From a virus, in IMG/VR virus record IMGVR_UViG_3300022187_000264, positions 1 to 22,604 of that record: a stretch of DNA of 22,604 nt; one strand, given 5' to 3'. This document shows, piece after piece, positions 6,500 to 13,186 of this stretch. Both the position numbers and the translations under genes were made by a program. The notes below the pieces were generated by a model. It was not told the DNA's origin, did no database searches, and worked only from the letters and a program-made list of their open reading frames with translations. Within the stretch, counting starts at the first letter, position 1; every line of letters starts with the position of its first letter.

Positions 6500-6696
6500 A
6501 ATACGGCACCGCTGACTATTACGCTGAAGGCTTCAGTGACTACCTTGCTGATGTTGAGGCTGACCGACCTGATACTGTAGACAACCTTGTGGAAGGTTTC
6601 TACCGAGCACTTGATTCCTGGTTCGATTATCACGATGCACAAGCACGAGCATACGCAGCAATGCGAAAGCGAATTCGTGAGACACTTACCGTGTGA
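6487..6696 (+). CDS. Conserved-type hypothetical protein (69 aa)
   Basis: Starts MANVEYGTADYYAEGFSDYL, overlapping the endonuclease stop by 13 nt, and reads through the start of primase-helicase. It is acidic in the first half and basic at the end (AYAAMRKRIRETLTV), with a helical 'EGFYRALDSWFDYHDAQARA' core. I recall similar small proteins in cyanophage podoviruses at this place, but no function. Overlaps on both sides suggest coupled translation with the replication genes. Confidence 0.65.
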   Translation: MANVEYGTADYYAEGFSDYLADVEADRPDTVDNLVEGFYRALDSWFDYHDAQARAYAAMRKRIRETLTV

Positions 6697-8230
6697 AACG
6701 TGTGGATCATCAGATGCAAACTCTTTGTACTCTGATGGTCATACTTTTTGTTTCTCTTGTAATACCTATGGTCATACGGAGGAGTCATTTCACATTCACA
6801 CAATGTCTACTAATGTACAGATGCGTGGCTCACCCGAAAGGTTGCAGAAACGACGCATCTCAGAGAAAGTCTGCCAGAAGTACAAGATCCATAAGGATGG
6901 TACTGTACTCCGCTTCTATTACTTCAGTGAATCTGGTGTCTTAGAAGGTTGTAAGGTAAAGACAAAAGACAAAGTATTCACCTACGAAGGTAATGTCCCT
7001 GGAACACTCTTTGGACAACATTTGTTTCCCTCCACTGGAAAACGAGTTGTCATTACAGAAGGCGAACTCGATGCAGCTTCATGTCAAGAAGCTATGCCGG
7101 GGTGGCCGATGGTTTCTTTACCTAGCGGTGCCGCAGCGGCAAGAAAGTCGATTCAACGGGCTATCCCCTGGCTCCAAGGTTATGAGGAGATTGTCCTGTT
7201 CTTCGATAATGACGAGGCAGGCCGTAAGGCGACGGAGGAAGCAGCAGGGGTACTGCCACCTGGCAAGTGCAAGATCGCCCGTCTGGAGGCGTACAAAGAT
7301 GCCTCAGACGCGCTACAAGCTAATGACAGTGAGGCGATTCGTCGAGCTATATGGGATGCTAAACCTTATCGACCTGATGGCATTGTAGACGGTAAGTCTC
7401 TCCTAGAACTAGTCACAACACCAACACCACCATCTGATCATGACTATCCTTTTCAAGGAATCCAAGACAAACTACACGGGATCAGGTTTGGAGAACTTGT
7501 CACGATCACTGCAGGATCTGGCATCGGAAAGTCCAGCTTCTGTCGTGAACTCGCAACTCACCTGTTACGTAACGGCGAGCGGGTCGGTTACTTGGCTCTT
7601 GAGGAATCCAACCGTCGTACAGCTCTTGGACTGATGTCCGCTGCTGTTGGTAAGTCACTACACATTGGAGAACATGACCGAGCTACTCTCACCCAAGCAT
7701 ATCAAGACACTCTTGCTAATTGGAACCTCTTTCTTTTTGACGGCTTTGGTTCTTTTGATCCTGATCTCATCTACAACCGAATTGAGTACTTGGCAACGGG
7801 TCTTGATACAAGGGTAATATTCCTTGATCACCTCTCTATCCTGTTGAGTGGTTTGGATGGTGATGAGCGGCGGATGATTGATACCACCATGACTAAGTTG
7901 CGTTCTCTTGTGGAGCGTACTGGTGTGGCTATGTTTCTTGTCTCTCACCTACGTCGTACATCTAATGACCAAAACCATGAAGAGGGTGCCCGCGTCACTT
8001 TGGGACAGCTGCGAGGATCTGCGGCTATTGCACAGCTGTCTGACGGAGTTATTGCACTTGAACGAAACCAGCAGAGCACATCTGGAGGAAGTGATACGAC
8101 TGTGCGAATCCTCAAGAATCGCTATTCAGGCGAGGTTGGCGTCGCGTGTACACTGAGCTATGATCTGAACACCTGTAAATTCAAAGAGACTAAATCTAAT
8201 GAAGAATTCGACCCTGCCACCGACTTCTAA
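6635..8230 (+). CDS. Primase-helicase, T7 gp4-like (531 aa)
   Basis: A bifunctional replication protein that makes RNA primers and unwinds DNA. From the chosen ATG 6635 it shows a zinc motif (CETC and CFSC), a TOPRIM primase core (VVITEGELDAAS, then LFFDNDEAG), Walker A GSGIGKSS, the Glu pair in YLALEES, Walker B RVIFLDH, and helicase motifs VSHLRRTSND and LRGSAAIAQLSDG. The tail is acidic and ends in Phe (EEFDPATDF), as in T7 gp4, where it docks on the polymerase. A TTG at 6587 is a less likely start; no clear Shine-Dalgarno precedes either. An in-frame ATG at 6803 behind repeat copy 7 would give a short form lacking the zinc motif, like T7 gp4B. Confidence 0.95.
   Translation: MHKHEHTQQCESEFVRHLPCETCGSSDANSLYSDGHTFCFSCNTYGHTEESFHIHTMSTNVQMRGSPERLQKRRISEKVCQKYKIHKDGTVLRFYYFSESGVLEGCKVKTKDKVFTYEGNVPGTLFGQHLFPSTGKRVVITEGELDAASCQEAMPGWPMVSLPSGAAAARKSIQRAIPWLQGYEEIVLFFDNDEAGRKATEEAAGVLPPGKCKIARLEAYKDASDALQANDSEAIRRAIWDAKPYRPDGIVDGKSLLELVTTPTPPSDHDYPFQGIQDKLHGIRFGELVTITAGSGIGKSSFCRELATHLLRNGERVGYLALEESNRRTALGLMSAAVGKSLHIGEHDRATLTQAYQDTLANWNLFLFDGFGSFDPDLIYNRIEYLATGLDTRVIFLDHLSILLSGLDGDERRMIDTTMTKLRSLVERTGVAMFLVSHLRRTSNDQNHEEGARVTLGQLRGSAAIAQLSDGVIALERNQQSTSGGSDTTVRILKNRYSGEVGVACTLSYDLNTCKFKETKSNEEFDPATDF
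6790..6799 (+). repeat. TTCACATTCAC-type start-proximal repeat, copy 7 (internal to primase-helicase)
   Basis: ATTTCACATTCAC ends 3 nt before ATG 6803, which is in frame with primase-helicase. It is the only copy outside the early block and lies wholly inside a long coding gene (encoding FHIHT). Confidence 0.7.
6803..8230 (+). CDS. Predicted internal-start short form of primase-helicase (gp4B-like, 475 aa)
   Basis: ATG 6803 (MSTNVQMRGSPERLQKRRIS) lies just after the zinc-motif segment and directly behind repeat copy 7. T7 makes two gp4 proteins: 4A with the zinc domain, and 4B starting at an internal Met 64 without it. 4B is a helicase lacking primer recognition. The internal start here falls at residue 57 of the protein counted from 6635, an equivalent place. 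That both forms are made is inferred from position and the repeat; there is no classical Shine-Dalgarno (GGAGGAGT at 6779-6786 is too far, about 16 nt). Confidence 0.5.
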   Translation: MSTNVQMRGSPERLQKRRISEKVCQKYKIHKDGTVLRFYYFSESGVLEGCKVKTKDKVFTYEGNVPGTLFGQHLFPSTGKRVVITEGELDAASCQEAMPGWPMVSLPSGAAAARKSIQRAIPWLQGYEEIVLFFDNDEAGRKATEEAAGVLPPGKCKIARLEAYKDASDALQANDSEAIRRAIWDAKPYRPDGIVDGKSLLELVTTPTPPSDHDYPFQGIQDKLHGIRFGELVTITAGSGIGKSSFCRELATHLLRNGERVGYLALEESNRRTALGLMSAAVGKSLHIGEHDRATLTQAYQDTLANWNLFLFDGFGSFDPDLIYNRIEYLATGLDTRVIFLDHLSILLSGLDGDERRMIDTTMTKLRSLVERTGVAMFLVSHLRRTSNDQNHEEGARVTLGQLRGSAAIAQLSDGVIALERNQQSTSGGSDTTVRILKNRYSGEVGVACTLSYDLNTCKFKETKSNEEFDPATDF

Positions 8231-8372
8231 TGGTGAGCGCTACCTGCATTTCCCCACTGGACTTACCTTGAAAGCACCTAACCCTCCCACACCTGAAGCT
8301 GTAGCCAAGGCACAATTCATTGATAAGACCTATGTCTGGAAAGGCGCTGCTCCGAAGGCTCAACCTTCTTGA
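8199..8372 (+). CDS. Small hypothetical protein (57 aa)
   Basis: ATG 8199 lies inside the end of primase-helicase (32-nt overlap) and opens a 57-residue frame: MKNSTLPPTSNGERYLHFPT, then a Pro-rich turn region (LKAPNPPTPEAVAKAQF) and a short basic end. No family was recognised. In T7-like phages small genes often fill the space between genes 4 and 5. A second candidate start, ATG 8230, is not in this frame. Confidence 0.5.
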   Translation: MKNSTLPPTSNGERYLHFPTGLTLKAPNPPTPEAVAKAQFIDKTYVWKGAAPKAQPS

Positions 8373-8428
8373 GTTGATGATCTTCGTCACAAACCTATTT
8401 ATTGTTGCTGGTGTAATACGACACTGGA

Positions 8429-8947
8429 ATGACGCTTATCTTTGACATCGAAACAAACGGTCTAGTTCATGATGTTACCCACATCCACTGTATTGGCATC
8501 TACGATACAGAGACTAACCAAACCCTTGTCTATAATGATGAAGGGAATACGGAACCAGTTGTTCGTGGGATACAACGGCTTGAGGATGCTGATTGTATTG
8601 TCGGGCATAATATTATCAACTACGACCTACCTGTTATTCGCAAGCTTTTCCCCTGGTTTAGAGCCAGTGGCAGTGTTCTTGATACTCTTGTGCTCAGCCG
8701 CATTTGCCACGCTGACATTCTGAAGACTGATCAGAAGCGTAACTGGAAGAACATGCCGTTACAGCTGTATGGTCGTCACTCCCTTGAAGCCTATGGTTAT
8801 CGCCTCGGTGAGTACAAAGGAGAGTTCGGTAAGACTTCAGATTGGAAGGAGTGGAGTCAAGAGATGCAGGACTATATGGTACAAGACGTTGTTGTTACTA
8901 CAAAACTTTGGAAACATTTTCAACCATTCCTGAATGGATCACGCTAG
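8429..8947 (+). CDS. DNA polymerase, 3'-5' exonuclease domain (172 aa, separate frame)
   Basis: Matches the proofreading domain of T7 DNA polymerase (gp5): Exo I FDIETNG (Asp 6, Glu 8), Exo II VGHNIINYD, and Exo III YMVQDVVVT, with the T7-like 'HSLEAYGYRLGEYKGEF' between. Reading stops at TAG 8945-8947 right after the exonuclease domain. The polymerase domain follows in the -1 frame and overlaps it. So this is either a separate exonuclease subunit, the first part of a frameshift-translated polymerase, or a gene split by a sequence error. The start ATG 8429 has a GGA 4 nt before it. Confidence 0.92.
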   Translation: MTLIFDIETNGLVHDVTHIHCIGIYDTETNQTLVYNDEGNTEPVVRGIQRLEDADCIVGHNIINYDLPVIRKLFPWFRASGSVLDTLVLSRICHADILKTDQKRNWKNMPLQLYGRHSLEAYGYRLGEYKGEFGKTSDWKEWSQEMQDYMVQDVVVTTKLWKHFQPFLNGSR

Positions 8948-10170
8948 AACACCGTGTTGCAGAAATCCTCACTGAACAAGAATTGTATGGATGGTTTTTT
9001 GATGAACCAGCTGCATGGCAACTTGCACAAACTCTCTACACCGAGCTTGATAGCCTTAATCAGCTATTACGGGAGCGGTACCCTTACGTGTCGGGACCGG
9101 AGTTTACTCCTAAACGACCTAATCGAACCCAAGGGTATGTCGCTGGAGCTACTTTCACTAGACTAAAGGAGTTCAACCCAACCAGTCGTGATCACATTGC
9201 ATGGGTCATGAAGACACGGTTCAACCGTAACTTCGAGAAGATGACAGCAACAGGTAAACCTGTCATCAACGAGACAACACTCAAGGACATAGGCACAGAG
9301 GAAGCTCTGCAGTTCTTTCGTAGCCTTGAGTTAACCAAAAGCCTTGGTATGTTGTCTGAAGGTAACAATGCCTGGTTAAAGCTTGTCCGTGATAACCGAA
9401 TCCATCACCACTGTTCAGTAGCTACGAACACATTTAGATGTGCTCATCGTAACCCAAACCTTGCACAGGTACCAAGTGATCTTGAATTTAGAAAACTATT
9501 CCGTGCTAGCCCTGGTTATGTCATGGTTGGTGCTGATCTCGCAGGCATTGAACTACGAATGCTCGCACACTACCTTGCTCGCTATGATGGAGGCAGGTAC
9601 GGAGATGTACTTCTCAACGGTGACATTCACCAAGAGAACGCAGACAAGATTGGTATCTCCCGTCGTCTAGTCAAAACAGTTACTTATGCCTTTCTGTACG
9701 GAGCCGGTGACCACAAGATCGGATTATCTTATGATGCACAATTATCGACGCAAGCCGCTAAAAAGAAAGGGGCTGAGATACGTCAAGCTTACATGGATGC
9801 AATTCCAGGACTTGAGAAACTGGTTACTGCGGTTAAGTCCAAGGCGGAATCTGGTTACATCAATTTGTGTGACGGTCGCCGCTGTTCTGTTGATGGTAGC
9901 CACAAAGCCCTTAACTACCTACTCCAAGGGAGCGCAGGTATTGTAGCAAAACAATGGATGGTTATTGCTAATAACACATTCATCAACAACAATGCCCACC
10001 AACTTGCATTCATTCATGATGAACTACAGTGGGAGACATTACCAGAGTATGTAGATGATCTGAAGTTTCACCTTGAGTTCTGTGCTGCGCAAGCTGGTGA
10101 ATATTACAACCTCCGAGTCCCTATTGCTGCCGAAGGGAAGATCGGATCCACCTGGGCAGATGTACACTAA
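8842..10170 (+). CDS. DNA polymerase, family A polymerase domain (no ATG start; -1 frame relative to the exonuclease)
   Basis: Palm, fingers and thumb of a T7-type polymerase. Motif A has Asp 232 in GADLAGIELR. Motif B is KTVTYAFLYGAG, with Tyr at the T7 Y526 position. Motif C is IHDELQW. Residues are numbered from TTG 8842, the far end of the open frame; conserved homology starts only near 8920 (EWITLEHRVAEIL). No ATG occurs until 9208, inside the domain. Possible starts are TTG 8842, GTG 8851 and TTG 8908, none with a good ribosome site, so fusion to the exonuclease by frameshift is the more natural reading. The T7 thioredoxin-binding insertion is absent: only about 35 residues (80-116) span that place. 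Confidence 0.9.
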   Translation: MEGVESRDAGLYGTRRCCYYKTLETFSTIPEWITLEHRVAEILTEQELYGWFFDEPAAWQLAQTLYTELDSLNQLLRERYPYVSGPEFTPKRPNRTQGYVAGATFTRLKEFNPTSRDHIAWVMKTRFNRNFEKMTATGKPVINETTLKDIGTEEALQFFRSLELTKSLGMLSEGNNAWLKLVRDNRIHHHCSVATNTFRCAHRNPNLAQVPSDLEFRKLFRASPGYVMVGADLAGIELRMLAHYLARYDGGRYGDVLLNGDIHQENADKIGISRRLVKTVTYAFLYGAGDHKIGLSYDAQLSTQAAKKKGAEIRQAYMDAIPGLEKLVTAVKSKAESGYINLCDGRRCSVDGSHKALNYLLQGSAGIVAKQWMVIANNTFINNNAHQLAFIHDELQWETLPEYVDDLKFHLEFCAAQAGEYYNLRVPIAAEGKIGSTWADVH

Positions 10171-10175
10171 TTATT

Positions 10176-10313
10176 ATGGCTGTAAAATCTAAAACCGCAC
10201 TGGGACGTGTTGAATTCCAATCCCGTGCAAAACATAAACACACCCGTCAAGGTAATGGCCGTCGTAGTCTTCCTTCGCATGGGCGTAAGCTCAAGCGGGG
10301 ACAAGGAAGGTGA
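10176..10313 (+). CDS. Small very basic protein (45 aa)
   Basis: A 45-residue frame starting MAVKSKTALGRVEFQSRAKH and ending KLKRGQGR. It is rich in Arg, Lys and His (KHKHTRQGNGRRS), so it probably binds nucleic acid or an acidic partner. It sits 5 nt after the DNA polymerase and overlaps the exonuclease start (GTGA at 10310-10313). The end of its coding sequence, ACAAGGAAGG, supplies the ribosome site for the exonuclease. No function is known. Similar short basic proteins lie between genes 5 and 6 in T7 relatives. Confidence 0.6.
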   Translation: MAVKSKTALGRVEFQSRAKHKHTRQGNGRRSLPSHGRKLKRGQGR

Positions 10314-11077
10314 GTCTTTTAATTGATGCCGATTATATCGTCTACAAATGTTGCGCAGGGACAGAAACCGAAATTGACTTCGGAGAAGATCTTATCGTCG
10401 TTACCTCCAGGTTCAGTGAAGCCTATGAGTACGTCGAACGAGAACTCTATAATATCGCTTCTGACCTTGGATGTTTTGATGATACTATTCTGTTTTTTTC
10501 TGATAGTATCAACTTCCGTAAATCTATTGACCCAAGCTATAAAGGACATCGAAACCGAAAGAAACCGTGCGGTTACAAAAGGGTCATCAACAAACTCAAG
10601 GAAGACTACCATGTGGTAATCATGCCTACTCTTGAAGCTGATGATGCGCTCGGTATCTACGCCACAAAAGAGAAAGGTCACATCATCTGCAGCCCTGATA
10701 AAGATATGCGACAGATTCCTGGTGAGTTATACGACTTCACTCAGGAAGTAAGTACAATCACCCCAGAAGAGGGTTATCGTTGGCACCTTATTCAAACTAT
10801 GGCTGGTGATCAAACTGATGGTTATGCTGGTGTCCCTGGTATTGGAGTGAAACGTGCTGCAGCACTTCTAGCAGAGAAAGGTGATAATTGGAAGACAGTC
10901 GTGGATGCTTTCATGGAGAAGGGTCTCGATGAGTCAGTTGCATTGCAGAATGCACGATTAGCAAAGATCCTTCAATGTGAAGACTATGATTTCACCAATC
11001 AAGAACCAAGACTTTGGACTCCCAGCCCCGATTGTCACGCTGACAATGGAGCAAGAGTTCAAGATGAAACAGATTGA
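10310..11077 (+). CDS. 5'-3' exonuclease, T7 gp6-like (255 aa)
   Basis: A flap/FEN-type nuclease that removes RNA primers and degrades DNA 5'-3' for recombination and host DNA recycling. Acidic metal ligands are visible in order: LLIDADYIVYK (Asp 6, Asp 8), LEADDALGIY, SPDKDMRQIPG, and GDQTDGYAGVPGIGVKRA, the last including the helix-hairpin-helix. Start is GTG 10310, with GGAAGG 1-6 nt upstream, overlapping the previous stop. Length is near the T7 protein (300). The end overlaps the next gene at 11046. Confidence 0.93.
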   Translation: MSLLIDADYIVYKCCAGTETEIDFGEDLIVVTSRFSEAYEYVERELYNIASDLGCFDDTILFFSDSINFRKSIDPSYKGHRNRKKPCGYKRVINKLKEDYHVVIMPTLEADDALGIYATKEKGHIICSPDKDMRQIPGELYDFTQEVSTITPEEGYRWHLIQTMAGDQTDGYAGVPGIGVKRAAALLAEKGDNWKTVVDAFMEKGLDESVALQNARLAKILQCEDYDFTNQEPRLWTPSPDCHADNGARVQDETD

Positions 11078-11261
11078 GGATGCACTACGTCATCCTGAAT
11101 CAAAGAAGGAAGACATCATTACGATCTTCCTTGCCTTACAACGCCAATGCTTTGTGCTTGGTAACTCGATGTCCAACCTAGTTAAAAAATGGCCTACACC
11201 TCGCCCAAACACTACGGAAACAGCTGGGAAGTCGGAGACTTTATCCGACAACAGCAACTGA
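11046..11261 (+). CDS. Conserved-type hypothetical protein (71 aa)
   Basis: I chose ATG 11046 (MEQEFKMKQIEDALRHPESK). An upstream in-frame ATG at 10977 would lie far inside the exonuclease gene. The protein is largely helical, with 'EDIITIFLALQRQCFVLGNS' and then 'LVKKWPTPRP'. I recall similar short proteins (MEQEF...QRQ.FVL.N....WP) in T7-like phages, with no known role. It overlaps both neighbours. Confidence 0.6.
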   Translation: MEQEFKMKQIEDALRHPESKKEDIITIFLALQRQCFVLGNSMSNLVKKWPTPRPNTTETAGKSETLSDNSN

Positions 11262-11482
11262 ATTTCCATCTTGGTAATGCAGTAAAGTACATCTGCCGTT
11301 GTGGTAAGAAGGACGGAGAGACCACAATTAACGATCTCACTAAAGCAATCCACTACCTACAAAATGAACTTGAAAACGAAATCGTTTCTCAGCATACAAG
11401 CAAAGGAATTCCGGAAAAGTTTCCAGGTCAGGAACAGTACGAGTCCAGCTTCACGGACTATGCAACGGAGTTTGATCGTTGA
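11189..11482 (+). CDS. DUF3310-like protein (97 aa)
   Basis: Begins MAYTSPKHYGNSWEVGDFIR, followed by 'LNFHLGNAVKYICRCGKKDG' and 'DLTKAIHYLQNELEN'. This is the DUF3310 pattern (HY....EV.DFI, then F..GNA.KYI.R.G.K, then DL.KA..YL). The same domain occurs in T7 gp1.7, a nucleotide kinase that phosphorylates dGMP and dTMP, so a nucleotide-metabolism role next to MazG-like and RNR genes is plausible. The small size and C-terminal divergence leave the activity unproven. It overlaps the genes before and after. Confidence 0.75.
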   Translation: MAYTSPKHYGNSWEVGDFIRQQQLNFHLGNAVKYICRCGKKDGETTINDLTKAIHYLQNELENEIVSQHTSKGIPEKFPGQEQYESSFTDYATEFDR

Positions 11483-11753
11483 GGAATTCAAAGAGTTCCT
11501 TGATGCAGAGAATCAACTCATCATGGGTCTTCGAGTTAATGCTTCAGAATGCCTGAAGGAACTCGCTGATCTTGTTTATGTCTGCTACCAGTATGCAGAA
11601 AACCTTGGTTGGGATCTTGATGAAGCTCTCAATCGTGTCCATCAAAGCAACATGAGTAAGCTTGGTGATGATGGGCAACCTATCCGTCGTGATGATGGAA
11701 AAGTCCTTAAGGGACCAAACTACAAAGAACCCGACCTAAAAGATCTTGTTTAA
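11364..11753 (+). CDS. MazG-like nucleotide pyrophosphohydrolase (129 aa)
   Basis: I chose ATG 11364 (MNLKTKSFLSIQAKEFRKSF), since a phage MazG-like domain usually has such a helix before the 'SLIVEEFKEFLDA' Mg-binding motif. ATG 11460 is an alternative. The core then continues 'ECLKELADLVYVCYQYAENL' (second acidic helix) and 'ALNRVHQSNMSKLGDDG', which is typical of the MazG/HisE all-alpha NTP pyrophosphatase fold. It would hydrolyse an NTP or dNTP to the monophosphate. Phage versions are thought to clean the nucleotide pool or act on alarmones; the substrate here is unknown. The first 119 nt overlap the DUF3310-like gene. Confidence 0.8.
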   Translation: MNLKTKSFLSIQAKEFRKSFQVRNSTSPASRTMQRSLIVEEFKEFLDAENQLIMGLRVNASECLKELADLVYVCYQYAENLGWDLDEALNRVHQSNMSKLGDDGQPIRRDDGKVLKGPNYKEPDLKDLV

Positions 11754-11779
11754 GGTTGGGGTGTTAACCTTTAATAACA

Positions 11780-11797
11780 TAATTCCTTATTAAAAGA
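11780..11797 (+). promoter_or_regulatory. AT-rich leader of the ribonucleotide reductase genes
   Basis: The 44-nt gap 11754-11797 is AT-rich. Its end TAATTCCTTATTAAAA directly before ATG resembles TAACTCCTTTAAAA before the capsid ATG at 20213. It might mark a phage promoter or initiation site. Confidence 0.3.
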
Positions 11798-13186
11798 ATG
11801 TCTACCACCACCAAAGAACTAATCGCCCGAACTGGGCGTGTACAAAATTGGATTGATGACCCAACCTCTCGCCTGCCTGTCTCCTGTACCGTCTTTGTCG
11901 TGGAAGACACTATGGAAGGAGAAAATGGAATCGAAGCCAGTTGGCGTTTCGTTAGCCATGCGCTCCGCTACGGTGCAGGAGTTGCTGTCCACCTTAGCAA
12001 ACTGCGACCCAAAGGATCTGAAAATGGAAAAGGACTTGTAGCATCTGGTCCTGTATCCTTTGCTAAGATCTACTCAACCCTCAATGAAATCCTGAGGCGT
12101 GGAGGTGTTTATAAAAATGGAGCTGTTGTATGTCATCTTGATCTCAACCATCCTGATGTGCTTGAGTTCATTACTGCTAGTCGTAGTGAGCTACCTTGGG
12201 TTAAACGTTGTGTCAACATTAACGACCATTGGTGGGAAGAAGCCACTGAGAACACTAAGGCTGCACTCCTTGAAGGAATCAAGAAAGGTGACATCTGGCT
12301 CAACAAAACAAAAGTAGATCGAAATGGAAATCGAATCCGGGGTAACGTATGCTTGGAGGTTTACCTGCCCTCACGCGGAACATGTCTACTGCAACATGTC
12401 AACCTCGGCGGATGTGAACTCTATGACATTCAAAGTGCATTTGTCCACGGAATGTCCGAGCTGTGCGCCCTCCACAGCAAAACAGGTGTTGGAGAAAGCG
12501 GAGAGTACCTCCCTTCAGAGACTGATCGCCAAGTCGGTCTCGGACTCCTTGGGTTGGCAAACATGCTTAGGCGGCATGGTGTAACCTATAAGCAGTTCGG
12601 TGAAGCACTTACTGATATCCGCCTTGGGCGTATGGCTCAGACCCCTGCTCACATCCTTGCTGCTGAGATCAATGCAGGCATCCAAGCAGCTGCTGAGGTA
12701 GCACGGGTTAACAATATGGAGCGAGCCTTTGCCATTGCTCCCACTGCCTCATGTAGTTACCGCTACAAAGATCTCGATGGGTACACTACTACCCCTGAGA
12801 TTGCTCCTCCCATCGCCCGTCAGGTAGACCGTGATAGCGGTACGTTTGGCGTCCAGAGCTTTGATTACGGTCCTGTTGAGATCGCATCAGAAGTTGGCTG
12901 GGATGATTATAAAGCAGTGTGTGATGGTATTATCACCATGCTTGACAAGACTGGACTGTTGCACGGTTACTCCTTCAACAGTTGGTCTGATGTGGTTACC
13001 TATGATGACACATTCATCAATAATTGGTTGGAAAGTCCACAGACTTCTCTTTATTACTCGCTTCAAATCATGGGGGATACTCAGGATAAAACAAGCGCTT
13101 ATGCTTCTTTAGATGAATCTGAAGTTGATGATTATTTGAATTCTATCCTAAATGACCCAGCCCCAGACTGCAACTGCGGAGAGTAA
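11798..13186 (+). CDS. nrdA: Class I ribonucleotide reductase alpha subunit, compact form (462 aa)
   Basis: Reduces ribonucleotides to deoxyribonucleotides for phage DNA synthesis. Visible catalytic residues are Cys 30 in LPVSC and Cys 196 in GTCLLQ (the redox pair), the active-site triad Asn 183, Cys 185, Glu 187 in GNVCLE, APTASCS for substrate phosphate, and the Tyr pair 419-420 in TSLYYS (radical-transfer pair, E. coli Y730-Y731). The C-terminus carries CNC (458-460) for re-reduction. The Tyr pair and the adjacent beta gene mark it as class I, not the B12-dependent class II. At 462 residues, it lacks the N-terminal ATP cone, so allosteric activity control is probably lost. Its last 35 nt overlap the HNH gene. 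Confidence 0.9.
   Translation: MSTTTKELIARTGRVQNWIDDPTSRLPVSCTVFVVEDTMEGENGIEASWRFVSHALRYGAGVAVHLSKLRPKGSENGKGLVASGPVSFAKIYSTLNEILRRGGVYKNGAVVCHLDLNHPDVLEFITASRSELPWVKRCVNINDHWWEEATENTKAALLEGIKKGDIWLNKTKVDRNGNRIRGNVCLEVYLPSRGTCLLQHVNLGGCELYDIQSAFVHGMSELCALHSKTGVGESGEYLPSETDRQVGLGLLGLANMLRRHGVTYKQFGEALTDIRLGRMAQTPAHILAAEINAGIQAAAEVARVNNMERAFAIAPTASCSYRYKDLDGYTTTPEIAPPIARQVDRDSGTFGVQSFDYGPVEIASEVGWDDYKAVCDGIITMLDKTGLLHGYSFNSWSDVVTYDDTFINNWLESPQTSLYYSLQIMGDTQDKTSAYASLDESEVDDYLNSILNDPAPDCNCGE

Noticed and set aside
8414-8425. TAATACGACACT resembles the core of the T7 phage promoter.
   Set aside because: Only the first nine bases match and the initiation half (CACTATAGG) is missing. It is a single copy, and this phage polymerase is too diverged for T7 specificity to be assumed.
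8377-8445. A 22-codon frame with a hydrophobic start between the 57-residue gene and the exonuclease.
   Set aside because: Too short, no ribosome site, and it overlaps the exonuclease start.
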